Shown here piece by piece: positions 27,464 to 36,436 of a DNA stretch of 64,000 bases. The stretch comes from Streptomyces sp. HUAS ZL42. Its GTDB lineage: Bacteria; Actinomycetota; Actinomycetes; Streptomycetales; Streptomycetaceae. The stretch covers positions 434,001 through 498,000 of the forward strand of contig NZ_CP160403.1 of the NCBI RefSeq assembly GCF_040782645.1, read 5' to 3'. How positions within the stretch are numbered: position 1 is the first letter of the stretch; each line of letters starts with the position of its first letter. The notes below the pieces were generated by a model that was not told where the DNA came from, made no database searches, and saw nothing but the letters and a program-made list of their open reading frames with translations. The position numbers and the translations under genes are program-made.

Positions 27464-28570
27464 ATGAGAAAGTCTTGGATCGTACCCCTGATCACGCTTG
27501 TCACTGCCGCGCTCGGGGGGACGGCGGCAGGTGTGACCCCTGCCTCCGCCGCCTCCAACACGCCCTTGCGGGTCATGCCGTTGGGCGACTCGATAACCTG
27601 GGGTGTGGGAAGCAGCACGGGCAACGGCTACCGGGGTCCGTTGTGGAACGAGCTTGCGGCGGACGGCCATCCGCTGGACTTCGTCGGCACGGTGCGGAAC
27701 GGTTCGATGTCCGACCCCGACAACGAAGGCCACTCCGGATACCGCATCGACCAGATCGCCGCACTCGCCGACGCCTCGCTGACCCGCTACCGGCCCAACG
27801 TCGTGACACTGCACATCGGTACCAACGACCTCCAAGGGGCCTCCGAGGTCGACACCGCCATCGCCCGGCTGAGGTCGCTGGTCAACCAGATCACCGCCGA
27901 CGTCCCCGACGCAACCGTCCTCGTGGCCTCCCTGGTCGTGTCCACCAGCGGCTCGGAGGAGCAGTTCCGGGGCGCGTACAACCAGGCCACCCGGCAAATC
28001 GTCAGCGACGCACAGGCCGCGGGCAAACACGTCGCATACGTCGACATGAGCAGCCTGACCACGGCCGACCTGGCCGACCCCCTGCATCCCAACGACTCGG
28101 GCTACCAGAAGATGGCCGACGCCTTCCACCGTGGTGTCCAGTCCGCGGACAGCGCAGGGTGGTTGAGGAACCCCGCCCCCGCACCTGCACGCGTGGAGTC
28201 CGGCATTGCCGGCAAGTGCATGGATGTCAATGGCGCCGGCACCGCCGACGGGACCGCCGTCCAGATCTGGAGCTGCCACGGCGGTGCCAACCAGCTCTGG
28301 TCGCTCTACACCGACGGCACCTTGCGCTCCATGGGCAAGTGCCTCGACGCCGCCGGCGGCAACACCGCCAACGGCACCAAGGTGCAGATCTGGTCCTGCC
28401 ACGGCGGCGCCAACCAGGTCTGGCAGCCCTACAACGGCGGCTACCGCAACCCCGCCTCCGGCCGCTGCCTCGACGATCCGGGCTCCTCCACGACCGACGG
28501 CACACAGCTCGTGCTGTGGGACTGCAACGGCGGCGCCAACCAGAAGTGGACCACTCTGACCGCCGGATGA
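27464..28570 (+). CDS. Secreted SGNH/GDSL esterase (CE3-like) with CBM13
   Basis: 368 residues; AGAAGAGGA before ATG 27464. Signal peptide (residues 1-30, ending TPASAAS). SGNH domain with block I MPLGDSITWG (Ser43), block III IGTNDLQG and block V DPLHPNDSGYQKMADAF (Asp and His of the triad). The C-terminus is a CBM13 with three repeats (NQLW, NQVW, NQKW). CE3 members deacetylate xylan. It fits the surrounding polysaccharide-degrading genes; the exact substrate is inferred. Confidence 0.9.
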   Translation: MRKSWIVPLITLVTAALGGTAAGVTPASAASNTPLRVMPLGDSITWGVGSSTGNGYRGPLWNELAADGHPLDFVGTVRNGSMSDPDNEGHSGYRIDQIAALADASLTRYRPNVVTLHIGTNDLQGASEVDTAIARLRSLVNQITADVPDATVLVASLVVSTSGSEEQFRGAYNQATRQIVSDAQAAGKHVAYVDMSSLTTADLADPLHPNDSGYQKMADAFHRGVQSADSAGWLRNPAPAPARVESGIAGKCMDVNGAGTADGTAVQIWSCHGGANQLWSLYTDGTLRSMGKCLDAAGGNTANGTKVQIWSCHGGANQVWQPYNGGYRNPASGRCLDDPGSSTTDGTQLVLWDCNGGANQKWTTLTAG

Positions 28571-28628
28571 CCCTCGTTCCCGGGACCTGAGCCCCCTCTC
28601 CGGGCCCCGGTCCCGGGAGGACATCGGT

Positions 28629-28657
28629 GGCGGGCACCGCCAGGTGCGGCGCCCGCC
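28629..28657 (+). terminator. Hairpin after the SGNH esterase
   Basis: GGCGGGC-A-CCGC, loop CAGGT, GCGG-C-GCCCGCC, 58 bases past the stop. One internal mismatch. Confidence 0.55.
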
Positions 28658-28699
28658 ATGACTCGGGTCAGAGGCCCGGTCGCCTGACGGCGACACCCT

Positions 28700-28893
28700 G
28701 AGACGACCTCACGGACGGCGGCAGCGACCGGCTGATCGACGCGTTGTTCGTCGTGGGCGGCCGGCCGCGCACGTTCCTGGAGGACGGCGACGAGGTCGTC
28801 CGCACGGCCACGGCCCCGGGCGCCGGCGGAACCCGGATCGGCTTCGGCGAGGCCCGTGGCCGGATCATCAGCGGCAAGCGGGAGGCGCGATGA
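28700..28893 (+). pseudogene. C-terminal fragment resembling fumarylacetoacetase
   Basis: Encodes RTFLEDGDEVVRTATAPG and GTRIGFGEARGRI before TGA 28891-28893. The FLxDGDEV ... RIGFG pattern is the end of fumarylacetoacetase. The stop overlaps the next ATG as ATGA, so this is a relic of a real operon junction. Confidence 0.45.
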
Positions 28894-29045
28894 GCAAGAC
28901 GGTGGCCTCGGCCGCCGACGCGGTCGCCGACATCACGCCGGGCAGCTCTCTCGCCGTGGGCGGGTTCGGGCTCTCCGGGATCCCGGACCGCCTGATCCGG
29001 GCACTGGCCGACCAGGGCGCCGACGACCTGGAGGTCTTCTCCAAA
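28890..29045 (+). pseudogene. 3-oxoacid CoA-transferase subunit A, N-terminal fragment
   Basis: MSKTVASAADAVADITPG, then AVGGFGLSGIPDRLI, is the start of a ScoA/PcaI-type subunit. After about 52 residues the text changes to the leader of the GH95 gene without a stop, so a break-point lies near 29043. The original gene is lost. Confidence 0.75.
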
Positions 29046-29063
29046 GACATAGGAGTTTGCGCA

Positions 29064-31949
29064 GTGGACCATTCCATCGACCGCCGACGGTTCCTGACGG
29101 CCGCCGCGCTGACCACCAGGGCGGCCGCCCTCCCCGGCGGATTCCTCTCGGGCAGGGCCGCGGCCGCCGTCCCACCGCAGATCACCCTCCCCGACCGCGG
29201 AATCTACGACACCTCCCCCGCCTCCTCCTGGACCGACGGCTTCCTCACCGGCAACGGCGAGTACGGAGCCATCCTCCACGGGGCGGCCACGCTGGAGAAG
29301 GTGGTCTTCAACCACCACCGTCTGGTGCTGCCGAACGGCACCCGCACCGTGAAGCCCCCCGTGATATCCGGCCGTCTGGAGGGCGTACGCGACAAGGCGC
29401 TCGCCGGGGACTACTCCGGCGCCAACAGCGACTTCGCCTCCGGGTGGTCGCTGCGCTGGACGCAGAGCTACCACCCTGCCTACGAACTGCGCATCGACAC
29501 ACCGGGCATGACCACGGTCGACAACTACGGCCGCGTCAGCGATTTCCGCACCGGCGAGGTCAGCTCCAGCTGGACCGACCAGTACGGCACCTGGACCCGC
29601 AGGGCCTTCGTCTCCCGCGCCGACAACGTGATCGTCCACGAGCTGATACCCGCCCCCGGCCGTACCGTCGACACCACCCTGAGCGTCAACACCGCGCTCG
29701 ACGGGGTGCCCACCAGCGTCGGCTTCACCACCCGCGCCACCATGAGCAACGGCTCCGGCTACCTGAACCTGCGCGGCACCTACCCGTCCAACCGGGGCGC
29801 CTTCGGCTACGAGGGCGTCACCCGGGTCGTGGCCTCCGGCTCCAACGCCTCCGTCAGCGTCAGCGGCTCCACCATCGTGGTGGCCAGGGCGACCAGGGTG
29901 ATCCTGCTGACCAAGCTGGACCGCTACGAGTCCTCGACCGCGTGGAACTCCGAGCCGCTGCACGCCCAGTTGGCAGCGCTGGGCACCGACTACGCGACGC
30001 TGCGCTCCGCGCACACCGCTCTCCACACCGAGCTGTACGACCGCTCCCGCCTCGACCTCAACCTGTCCGACGCCGACCGCAAGCTCTCCGTCAGCGAGCT
30101 GATAGCCCGTCAGAACGCGGACCGGAGCGTCATCGACCTCGCGTTGCTGGAGCGGCTCTACGACTCCGGCCGCTATCTCTTCATCAGCTCCAGCGGCGTC
30201 CTGCCGCCCCGGCTCACCGGCATCTGGACGGGCGCCTGGAACGGTGCCTGGGCCGACGACTTCACCACCGACGCCAACGTCAACCTCCAGGTCGCGGGCG
30301 GCAACATCCTCGACACCACCGACGTCATGGAGGGCCACTTCAACCTGATCCTGGACCAGCTCGACGACTGGCGCACCAACGCCACCAACCTCTACGGCGC
30401 CCGCGGCTTCCTCGCCCCGTCCCGCACCGACGGCGAGTACGGCCACATGCTCCACTTCAACAACGGCTCGTTCCCGGGCCACTGCTGGACCGGCGGTGCG
30501 GACTGGCTGCTCTATCCGCTGCTCGAGTACTACGAGGTCACCGGCGACCAGGCCTTCCTGCGCGACAGGCTCGGCCCCGCCCTGATGGAACTGGCCCTGT
30601 TCTACGAAGACTTCCTCACCCGCACCGACTCGAACGGCAAGACGGTCTTCGTGCCGTCCTTCTCCATGGAGAACTCACCCGGCAACACCGGCGTGTGCCT
30701 GTCGATCAACGCCACCGGCGACATCATGGCCGGCAAGCACGCGCTTCAGGCCGCCATCGACGCCGCGGGCGCCCTCGGCGTCGAACAGGGCAGCGGCCAG
30801 GGAGTCGCCCGCTGGACCGCCCTCCTGGCCAAGCTCCCCGACTACCGGGTCAACAGCGACGGTGCGCTGGCCGAATGGTCATGGCCCACCCTGACCGACC
30901 GCTACAACCACCGCCACATCCAGCACCTGTACGGCGCCTGGCCGCTGCACGAGATCAACCCGGAGGAGGAGCCCTCGCTCGTCCGCCCGGCGCTCAAGGC
31001 CCTGGAGAAGCGCGGCGACCAGAACATCTCCGCCCACGGCAGCCTCCACCGCGCCCTGGCCGGCGCCCGGCTGAAGGACGGCGGCAAGGTCTACAGCAAC
31101 CTGAAGAAGATCATCGGCAACAACATGATCTTCAAGTCGCTGATGACCTCCCACAACCCGAACCTCGACATCTACAACGCCGACGCCGCCAACGCCCTCC
31201 CCGGCGTACTCGCCGAGGCCCTGATCTACTCCCGCCCCGGCGTCCTGGAGATCCTGCCGGCCCTGCCCGACCAGTTGGTCAAGGGCTCCCTCACCGGCGT
31301 ACGGGCGCGCGGCCGCATCCGGATCCACACCTTCAGCTGGGACCTGTCCGCCCGCACCGCCACCCTGTCCGTCACCTCCGCCGTCAACCAGGACGTCACC
31401 CTCATCAGCCGCCGCGGCATGACGTCGGTGAACACGTCGGCCACCGTGGCCTCCTCTTTGCTGGGCACCCACGCGCGCAAGGTCTCGCTGGTTGCCGGAC
31501 AGCGCACGGACATCACCGTTTCCCTGCTCAGCGGGTGGTTCCGGCTGGTCAACCGGCGCAGTGGCAAGGTCCTGGACGTCGCCGGCGCCAGCACCGCGGA
31601 CGGCGGGAAGATCGTCCAGTACACCTCGTCCGATGCCCTCAACCAGCAGTGGCGGTTCCTGCCCGACGCCGACGGCTCCTTCCGCCTCGCCGCCCGCCAC
31701 AGCGGCAAGGTCCTCGACAGCCCCGGCGGCTCCGCCCAGGGGGCCCAGCTCATCCAGTGGCACGACACGGGCGCCGACAACCAGTGGTGGAAGCTCGTCG
31801 ACGCGGGCGGCGGCTACTGCCGTCTCGTCGACCTCCGCACCGGCTGGTGCGCGGACGTCGAAGGCGGCTCCACGGCCGACAACGCCCGCGTCATCCAGTG
31901 GCCCACCGGTACCGGCACCAACCAGCAGTGGCAGCTCGACCCCCTGTGA
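29064..31949 (+). CDS. Secreted GH95 alpha-L-fucosidase-like enzyme with ricin-type lectin domain
   Basis: 961 residues from GTG 29064 with AGGAG at 29051; a longer in-frame start at 28890 belongs to a CoA-transferase relic. Tat signal (DRRRFLTAAALTTRAAALPGG) at the N-terminus. GH95 layout: N-terminal beta-sandwich (residues 40-290), linker, and (alpha/alpha)6 barrel from about 310 (GIWTGAWNGAWADDFTTDAN, RTDGEYGHMLHF, HQL-like HIQHLYGAWP and HGSLHRALAGARL segments), then a RICIN domain (residues 830-961; NQQWRF, NQWWKL, NQQWQL). The family cleaves alpha-1,2-fucose or L-galactose from glycans and xyloglucan in the exterior. Confidence 0.9.
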   Translation: MDHSIDRRRFLTAAALTTRAAALPGGFLSGRAAAAVPPQITLPDRGIYDTSPASSWTDGFLTGNGEYGAILHGAATLEKVVFNHHRLVLPNGTRTVKPPVISGRLEGVRDKALAGDYSGANSDFASGWSLRWTQSYHPAYELRIDTPGMTTVDNYGRVSDFRTGEVSSSWTDQYGTWTRRAFVSRADNVIVHELIPAPGRTVDTTLSVNTALDGVPTSVGFTTRATMSNGSGYLNLRGTYPSNRGAFGYEGVTRVVASGSNASVSVSGSTIVVARATRVILLTKLDRYESSTAWNSEPLHAQLAALGTDYATLRSAHTALHTELYDRSRLDLNLSDADRKLSVSELIARQNADRSVIDLALLERLYDSGRYLFISSSGVLPPRLTGIWTGAWNGAWADDFTTDANVNLQVAGGNILDTTDVMEGHFNLILDQLDDWRTNATNLYGARGFLAPSRTDGEYGHMLHFNNGSFPGHCWTGGADWLLYPLLEYYEVTGDQAFLRDRLGPALMELALFYEDFLTRTDSNGKTVFVPSFSMENSPGNTGVCLSINATGDIMAGKHALQAAIDAAGALGVEQGSGQGVARWTALLAKLPDYRVNSDGALAEWSWPTLTDRYNHRHIQHLYGAWPLHEINPEEEPSLVRPALKALEKRGDQNISAHGSLHRALAGARLKDGGKVYSNLKKIIGNNMIFKSLMTSHNPNLDIYNADAANALPGVLAEALIYSRPGVLEILPALPDQLVKGSLTGVRARGRIRIHTFSWDLSARTATLSVTSAVNQDVTLISRRGMTSVNTSATVASSLLGTHARKVSLVAGQRTDITVSLLSGWFRLVNRRSGKVLDVAGASTADGGKIVQYTSSDALNQQWRFLPDADGSFRLAARHSGKVLDSPGGSAQGAQLIQWHDTGADNQWWKLVDAGGGYCRLVDLRTGWCADVEGGSTADNARVIQWPTGTGTNQQWQLDPL

Positions 31950-32472
31950 CAAAGCGGTGCGGTACGTGACCCGGTTCGCGTCGCCTGCCGACGGCTCGCT
32001 CAGAAGGCCGATGCGGACTGCCCGGCGCCCGGGCTCCGGCGCCGGGCGCCGGGCGTCGGGCGTCGGGCGTCGGCCCTCTGCCGCCGAGTAAGGCCTCCCC
32101 AAGCCGTTCGTGAGCCTCGCCGAGCCGGGCACTTGGCGTGCCTGGTCGTGCGGTGAGGCTCGACGTCGCGCATGCGGCGACCACCGTGGAGGTGCCCGCA
32201 GCGGAGCCTTGCCAAGGCGGCGCGGGATCGCCCGGCCACGCTGTAGCCATCAGGCAGAGATCCCGCAGCGGCAGGGCTGCTATCAGGTGCGACCAGGAGC
32301 CGGCGGCCGACATGGTGGCCGCTCTCCACGCCGGTCTGGAAGCCCGCTGTCGGGCAGTGGCTCGCTCCCGTTCCAGGCGAGGCTCGTCCGACTCGGTGTA
32401 CATGGTCGAAGCGTGGGTGGTTGAACGAACCCACAGCGCCCAGGTGTTGGCCATGGGGGCCCGTCCGCGGTC
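31950..32472. other. Gap without a gene; short GCGYCGG tandem repeat inside
   Basis: No frame carries a motif. Five consecutive 7-bp units (GCGCCGG twice, GCGTCGG three times) occupy 32039-32073. The rest has no visible element. Confidence 0.5.
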
Positions 32473-32501
32473 GTCCGCGGCAGGCAGGACCTGCCGCGGA
32501 C
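32473..32501 (-). terminator. Terminator of the hydroxyquinol operon
   Basis: 12-bp perfect stem GTCCGCGGCAGG / CCTGCCGCGGAC with a 5-base loop, six bases past the dioxygenase stop. Confidence 0.8.
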
Positions 32502-32506
32502 CCGGG

Positions 32507-33412
32507 TCATCCCCGGCCGTCGGCGGGGGCGAGGACGATGTCGAAGCGGACCTGTGTCCAGGTGCCGTCGACTACCCGCCCGTCGGGGGTCGGCGTGCCC
32601 GCCGGACGCCGGTCGAAGTCCTTGACCAGAGACTCCTTGACGCCGAAGACCGTGTCGGAGCCGAGCAGTTCGTCGCCCCGGACGAAGATGTGCGTAACCA
32701 GGGTTCGGCACCCGGGTGCCTCGACCATGAAGTGCAGGTGCGAAGCCCGCATCGGTGAGCGGCCGGTCGCCTCCAGCATCCTGCCCACGGGGCCGTCGTG
32801 CGGGATCGGGTACGGCGTCGGTGTGACGCCCCAGAAGCGGTAGCTGCCGTCGGCCTCCGTGAACAGGTGGGCTCGGGCGGCCACCCGGTCGTCGCCGTAC
32901 TGGACGTCGTAGAACCCGTCCTCGTCCGCCTCCCACACCTCGATCTTCGCCCCGGCGATCGGGGTCCCGTCGGCGTCGCGGACGGTTCCCTCGACCCAGC
33001 AAGGCTCGCCGGCGGCCCCGAAGGCCATGTCCCCGCCCGGCTCGATCCTCGGGGACCCCTCGACGAAGAAGGGGCCGAAGACGGTGGCCTCGGTGGCGTC
33101 GCCGTAGGCCTCGTTGTTGATGGCAATCGTCTGCATAGACGCCCCGAGCGTGTCGGAGAGCAGGATGAACTCCTGGCGCTTGTCGTCGGTCAGACGGCCG
33201 ACGGCGGTGAGGAACTCGATGCCCTTGCTCCACTCCTCCTCGGTGAGGCGGACGTCGCGCAGGAAGGCGTGGAGGTGCTTGACGACAGCCTGCATCAGTT
33301 CCTTCAGGCGGGGGTCCCGGCAGGAGTCGAAGGAGCGCTGTACGCGCGCGATCAGGTCTTCCTCGCGGGCCGTCTGTTCCGGGGAGACGTCAGGGGTGGA
33401 CGAGAGGCTCAT
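32507..33412 (-). CDS. Hydroxyquinol 1,2-dioxygenase (intradiol)
   Basis: 301 residues with the N-terminal dimerisation helices and the C-terminal beta-sandwich of catechol/hydroxyquinol dioxygenases. The four Fe(III) ligands are Tyr168 (GFYDVQY), Tyr201 (TPTPYPIP), His225 and His227 (RASHLHF). It opens hydroxyquinol (1,2,4-trihydroxybenzene) to maleylacetate using O2. The neighbouring maleylacetate reductase argues for hydroxyquinol rather than catechol. Its ATG overlaps the reductase stop (ATGA). Last gene of the operon. Confidence 0.93.
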   Translation of the reverse strand: MSLSSTPDVSPEQTAREEDLIARVQRSFDSCRDPRLKELMQAVVKHLHAFLRDVRLTEEEWSKGIEFLTAVGRLTDDKRQEFILLSDTLGASMQTIAINNEAYGDATEATVFGPFFVEGSPRIEPGGDMAFGAAGEPCWVEGTVRDADGTPIAGAKIEVWEADEDGFYDVQYGDDRVAARAHLFTEADGSYRFWGVTPTPYPIPHDGPVGRMLEATGRSPMRASHLHFMVEAPGCRTLVTHIFVRGDELLGSDTVFGVKESLVKDFDRRPAGTPTPDGRVVDGTWTQVRFDIVLAPADGRG

Positions 33413-34470
33413 GCGGGGTCACTTCCTTCCCAGGCCGCGCGCAGCAGCGCCGTGAGGTTCTCCTCGGTGACCGCAGTGGGGTTGCCGGCGGGGACGGCGG
33501 CGAGGACGGGGGCGACTGCCCGGGCGATGCCGTCCTCGGGCATGCCGTAGTCGCGCAGCGCGCGGGGGGCGTCAAGCGTCTCGCGCAGTGCGGTGAGTCC
33601 CGCCACCGCGGTGGGGCTGCCGAAGGCCTCGGCGATGCGCCGCTCGGTCTCCGGTACGGCCGGGGCGTTGAAGGCGAGCACGTGCGGCAGCACCACCGCG
33701 TGGGTCTGGGCGTGCGGGAGGTTGAACATGCCGCCCAGTACATGGCAGATCTTGTGGTGCACGCCCGAGCCGGCCGAGGCGAAGGCGACGGCGGCCAAGT
33801 AGGCACCGTACAGGGTTTGTTCACGGCCCGTCAGCCCGGTCGGGTCGGCGGCCACGGCGGGCAGCCCCTGGGCGAGACCGCGGATGCCCTCGACCGCCAG
33901 GGCCCGGTCGATCGGGTCGGCGCGTGGCCCCCACATGGAGTCGACGCAGTGGGCCAGGGCGTTGAGACCGCTGGCCACGGACATCTCCATCGGCAGGCTC
34001 AGCAGCAGCGAGGCATCGTAGACGATCGAGCGCGGCAGGACCCGCGGGTCGACCCCGGTCGTCTTCGCCTCCCCCTCGGTCAGGCCCCAGACGTTCGTCG
34101 CCTCCGAACCGGCGTACGTGGTGGGGACGGCCACGATCGGCAGACCGGTCGTCAGCGCCACCACCTTGGCCAGGCCGGTCGTCGAACCGCCGCCGACGCA
34201 CACCAGCGCGTCCACGGCACCCTCCGTCGCGGCCTTCCGGGCGCGCTCGGCCACCTCGACCGGGACATGCATGACGACCTCGTCGTGGCGCACCACCACC
34301 GGCAGGTCCGCGCCGACGCGGTCGGCGAGGGCCGCCTCCGCCGGTGCGGCGACGAGCATCACCCTCCTCGCGTTCAGCGCGGCCACCTCGGCGGCCACCG
34401 CGGCGGGCGCCGCGCCGGGGGCGAAGACGACCCGCTGTGGCAGGGTCTCGTGGATGAACCGCACGGTCAC
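33409..34470 (-). CDS. Maleylacetate reductase
   Basis: 353 residues from GTG 34470, which overlaps the monooxygenase stop (GTGA). Iron-alcohol-dehydrogenase fold: [16 protein letters not shown] nucleotide loop, [29 protein letters not shown] and [12 protein letters not shown]. It reduces maleylacetate to 3-oxoadipate with NAD(P)H, the step after ring opening. Coupled by overlap to both neighbours, so the three enzymes are one transcript. Confidence 0.93.
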   Translation of the reverse strand: MTVRFIHETLPQRVVFAPGAAPAAVAAEVAALNARRVMLVAAPAEAALADRVGADLPVVVRHDEVVMHVPVEVAERARKAATEGAVDALVCVGGGSTTGLAKVVALTTGLPIVAVPTTYAGSEATNVWGLTEGEAKTTGVDPRVLPRSIVYDASLLLSLPMEMSVASGLNALAHCVDSMWGPRADPIDRALAVEGIRGLAQGLPAVAADPTGLTGREQTLYGAYLAAVAFASAGSGVHHKICHVLGGMFNLPHAQTHAVVLPHVLAFNAPAVPETERRIAEAFGSPTAVAGLTALRETLDAPRALRDYGMPEDGIARAVAPVLAAVPAGNPTAVTEENLTALLRAAWEGSDPA

Positions 34471-36257
34471 ACCTTTCCGAGGAGCTGGGCGAGGGCGCCG
34501 CGCAGGGCCGCCTCGGGGTCGTCGGCGAGACTCATCGAGCGCCAGGCGACGTGCTTGTCGGGACGCACCAGGATCGCACCGGACTCCTCGACCTCGCGCA
34601 GCTTGGCCCAGTCGTAGTAGAGGTCCGTCACCTCGCGGCCGGGGCCGATCACCACGGTTCCGAGCGGGATGCCGAGGTCCTGCGCGACCTTGTCTGCGGC
34701 ACCGGCCCAGTCCTCCCCGGCGATGCCCGTGATCAGGGTCCAGCGGGTGTACGGCGCCAGGTCCATCAGGGCGAGCTTGGTGACGTTGTCGCCGACCCAG
34801 GCGTGCGGGAGGTGCGCGCCGGGGCTGGTGGACATGACGTGGTAGAGGTCCTCGTCCCTGCTCGGGGCGGGGCGGGTGCCGTCGGAGACGACGGCGGCGG
34901 ACTCGTAGAACTGGCCGAGTTCGACGCCGTGCGCGTTGAACTCGTAATTCTTGGTCTCCATCGCCGCCACCAGAGCGGCCCGCCTGGCCGCGCCTTCGGG
35001 CGTGTTGGCCTTCCGCTCCTCGATCAGGGTCCGCATCTCGTCCTCGTCCTTGGCGTCGAGGACGCCGAGGGCCTGGAAGATGTCGACGAACTCCCGGCTG
35101 GACTTGTTGGCGCGGGTGACGATCCGCTTCGCGACGGGCGCCCGCTCCACCGAGTACGTCTCCAGCAGCGACGGGCCGGCCTGCCCGCGCAGCACGGCCG
35201 CGAGCTTCCATGCCAGGTTGTAGGAGTCCTGGACGCTGGTGTTCGAGCCCAGGCCGTTGCTCGGCGGGTGCCGGTGGATGGCGTCCCCCGCGCAGAAGAC
35301 ACGGCCCTTGTGCAGGTGGGTGGCGTACATCTCGTTGTTGCCCCAGAGGCTGGTGCCGGTGATCTCGACCTCGAGGTCAGGGATCCCCAGCAGCTGCCGC
35401 ACGATGCGGACCGCCTCGGCCTCGTCGACCACGGGGGGCTCGGAGTCGATGTCGTAGCCCCACACGATGAGCCACTCGTTCCACGGGCGGACCATCCGAA
35501 CCAGGCCGGCGCCGATACCGCCGACGTTGGCGCCCGGCTGGATCACCCAGTACAGGACCGAGGGCCGGTGGCCGACGTAGGACGCGATGTCGGCCTTGAA
35601 GGTGATGTTCATCGAACCGGCGATGTCCATCGCGCCCTCGTAGGGCAGGCCGATGTCCTCGGCTACCCGGGAGCGGGCGCCGTCGGCGCCGATGACGTAC
35701 TTCGCGCGGATGTCGTACTCCTGGCCGGTGAGCCGGTCACGGACCCGGACCGTGACGCCCGTGTCGTCCTGCGTGTGAGAGAGGTACTCCGTGGAGAAAC
35801 GGGTCTGGGTGCCGCGGACGGTGGCGTTCTTGACGAGGATCGGTTCGAGATAGGTCTGCGGGATGTCGACGGTGAGGCAGGGTGAGGCCAGCCGGTAGTC
35901 CGCCTCCCGGTCGGGCCGGGTGCCCCAGGTGTGGATACGGCCGATCTCCTCGCCCGCGATGGAGGTGCAGAAGACGGTGTCACCGACGAGGTCGTGGCCG
36001 GTGGCGTCGGCCAGCACCTGGTCCTCGATCCCCATGTCACGGAAGATCTCCATCGCCCGCTGGTTGGTGATGTGCGCCCGGGGCGTGTTCGCGGTCCACC
36101 GGTACTTGGTGATCACGATGTTGTCGATCCCCAGGGTCGACAGGAACAGCGCCGCCGAGGCGCCGGCCGGGCCGGAGCCGACGATCAGGACATCGGTCTC
36201 GACGTGCGACGATGTCGGGAGTCCGGTCTCTCGCTGACCGTCGTTGAACTCGGGCAT
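34467..36257 (-). CDS. FAD-dependent phenolic monooxygenase (resorcinol hydroxylase-like)
   Basis: 596 residues, normal for the PheA/TfdB group of group A flavin monooxygenases. FAD motifs: VLIVGSGPAGASAALFL (residues 25-41), GADGARSRV (DG motif) and CAGDAIHRHPPSNGLGSN (GD motif); the C-terminal thioredoxin-like domain follows. It hydroxylates a phenol with NAD(P)H and O2. Its place before maleylacetate reductase and hydroxyquinol dioxygenase points to resorcinol to hydroxyquinol; chlorinated or nitro-phenols are alternatives. First gene of the operon, with the AraC gene upstream in the same direction. Confidence 0.88.
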   Translation of the reverse strand: MPEFNDGQRETGLPTSSHVETDVLIVGSGPAGASAALFLSTLGIDNIVITKYRWTANTPRAHITNQRAMEIFRDMGIEDQVLADATGHDLVGDTVFCTSIAGEEIGRIHTWGTRPDREADYRLASPCLTVDIPQTYLEPILVKNATVRGTQTRFSTEYLSHTQDDTGVTVRVRDRLTGQEYDIRAKYVIGADGARSRVAEDIGLPYEGAMDIAGSMNITFKADIASYVGHRPSVLYWVIQPGANVGGIGAGLVRMVRPWNEWLIVWGYDIDSEPPVVDEAEAVRIVRQLLGIPDLEVEITGTSLWGNNEMYATHLHKGRVFCAGDAIHRHPPSNGLGSNTSVQDSYNLAWKLAAVLRGQAGPSLLETYSVERAPVAKRIVTRANKSSREFVDIFQALGVLDAKDEDEMRTLIEERKANTPEGAARRAALVAAMETKNYEFNAHGVELGQFYESAAVVSDGTRPAPSRDEDLYHVMSTSPGAHLPHAWVGDNVTKLALMDLAPYTRWTLITGIAGEDWAGAADKVAQDLGIPLGTVVIGPGREVTDLYYDWAKLREVEESGAILVRPDKHVAWRSMSLADDPEAALRGALAQLLGKV

Positions 36258-36356
36258 CGGGTGTCTCGCCTTCTTCTCACGGTGCTTTGAAGGCAGCGTG
36301 CCCCCGGCCGCGACCGCATCGGGCGGGACGGGGTGGAGGACGGCCGAAATCCGTAT

Positions 36357-36400
36357 GACGCGGCTCTTTCGAGGGTGCGACGCGGCTCTTTCGAGGATGC
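36357..36400. promoter_or_regulatory. 22-bp tandem direct repeat, probable AraC operator
   Basis: Two adjacent copies of GACGCGGCTCTTTCGAGG followed by GTGC or ATGC (36357-36378, 36379-36400) differ at one base. The period equals two helical turns, as AraC-family activators prefer. It lies 100-143 bp upstream of the monooxygenase start, where an activator site is expected. Confidence 0.75.
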
Positions 36401-36436
36401 TTCGTCGCTGTGGCGCCCGTTGTCGCCTTCTTTCGT

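Noticed and set aside
28856..31969. Forward frame of about 1037 codons overlapping GH95
   Set aside because: It is the neighbouring frame of a well-supported GH95 gene and is Arg/Pro/His-rich with no motif.
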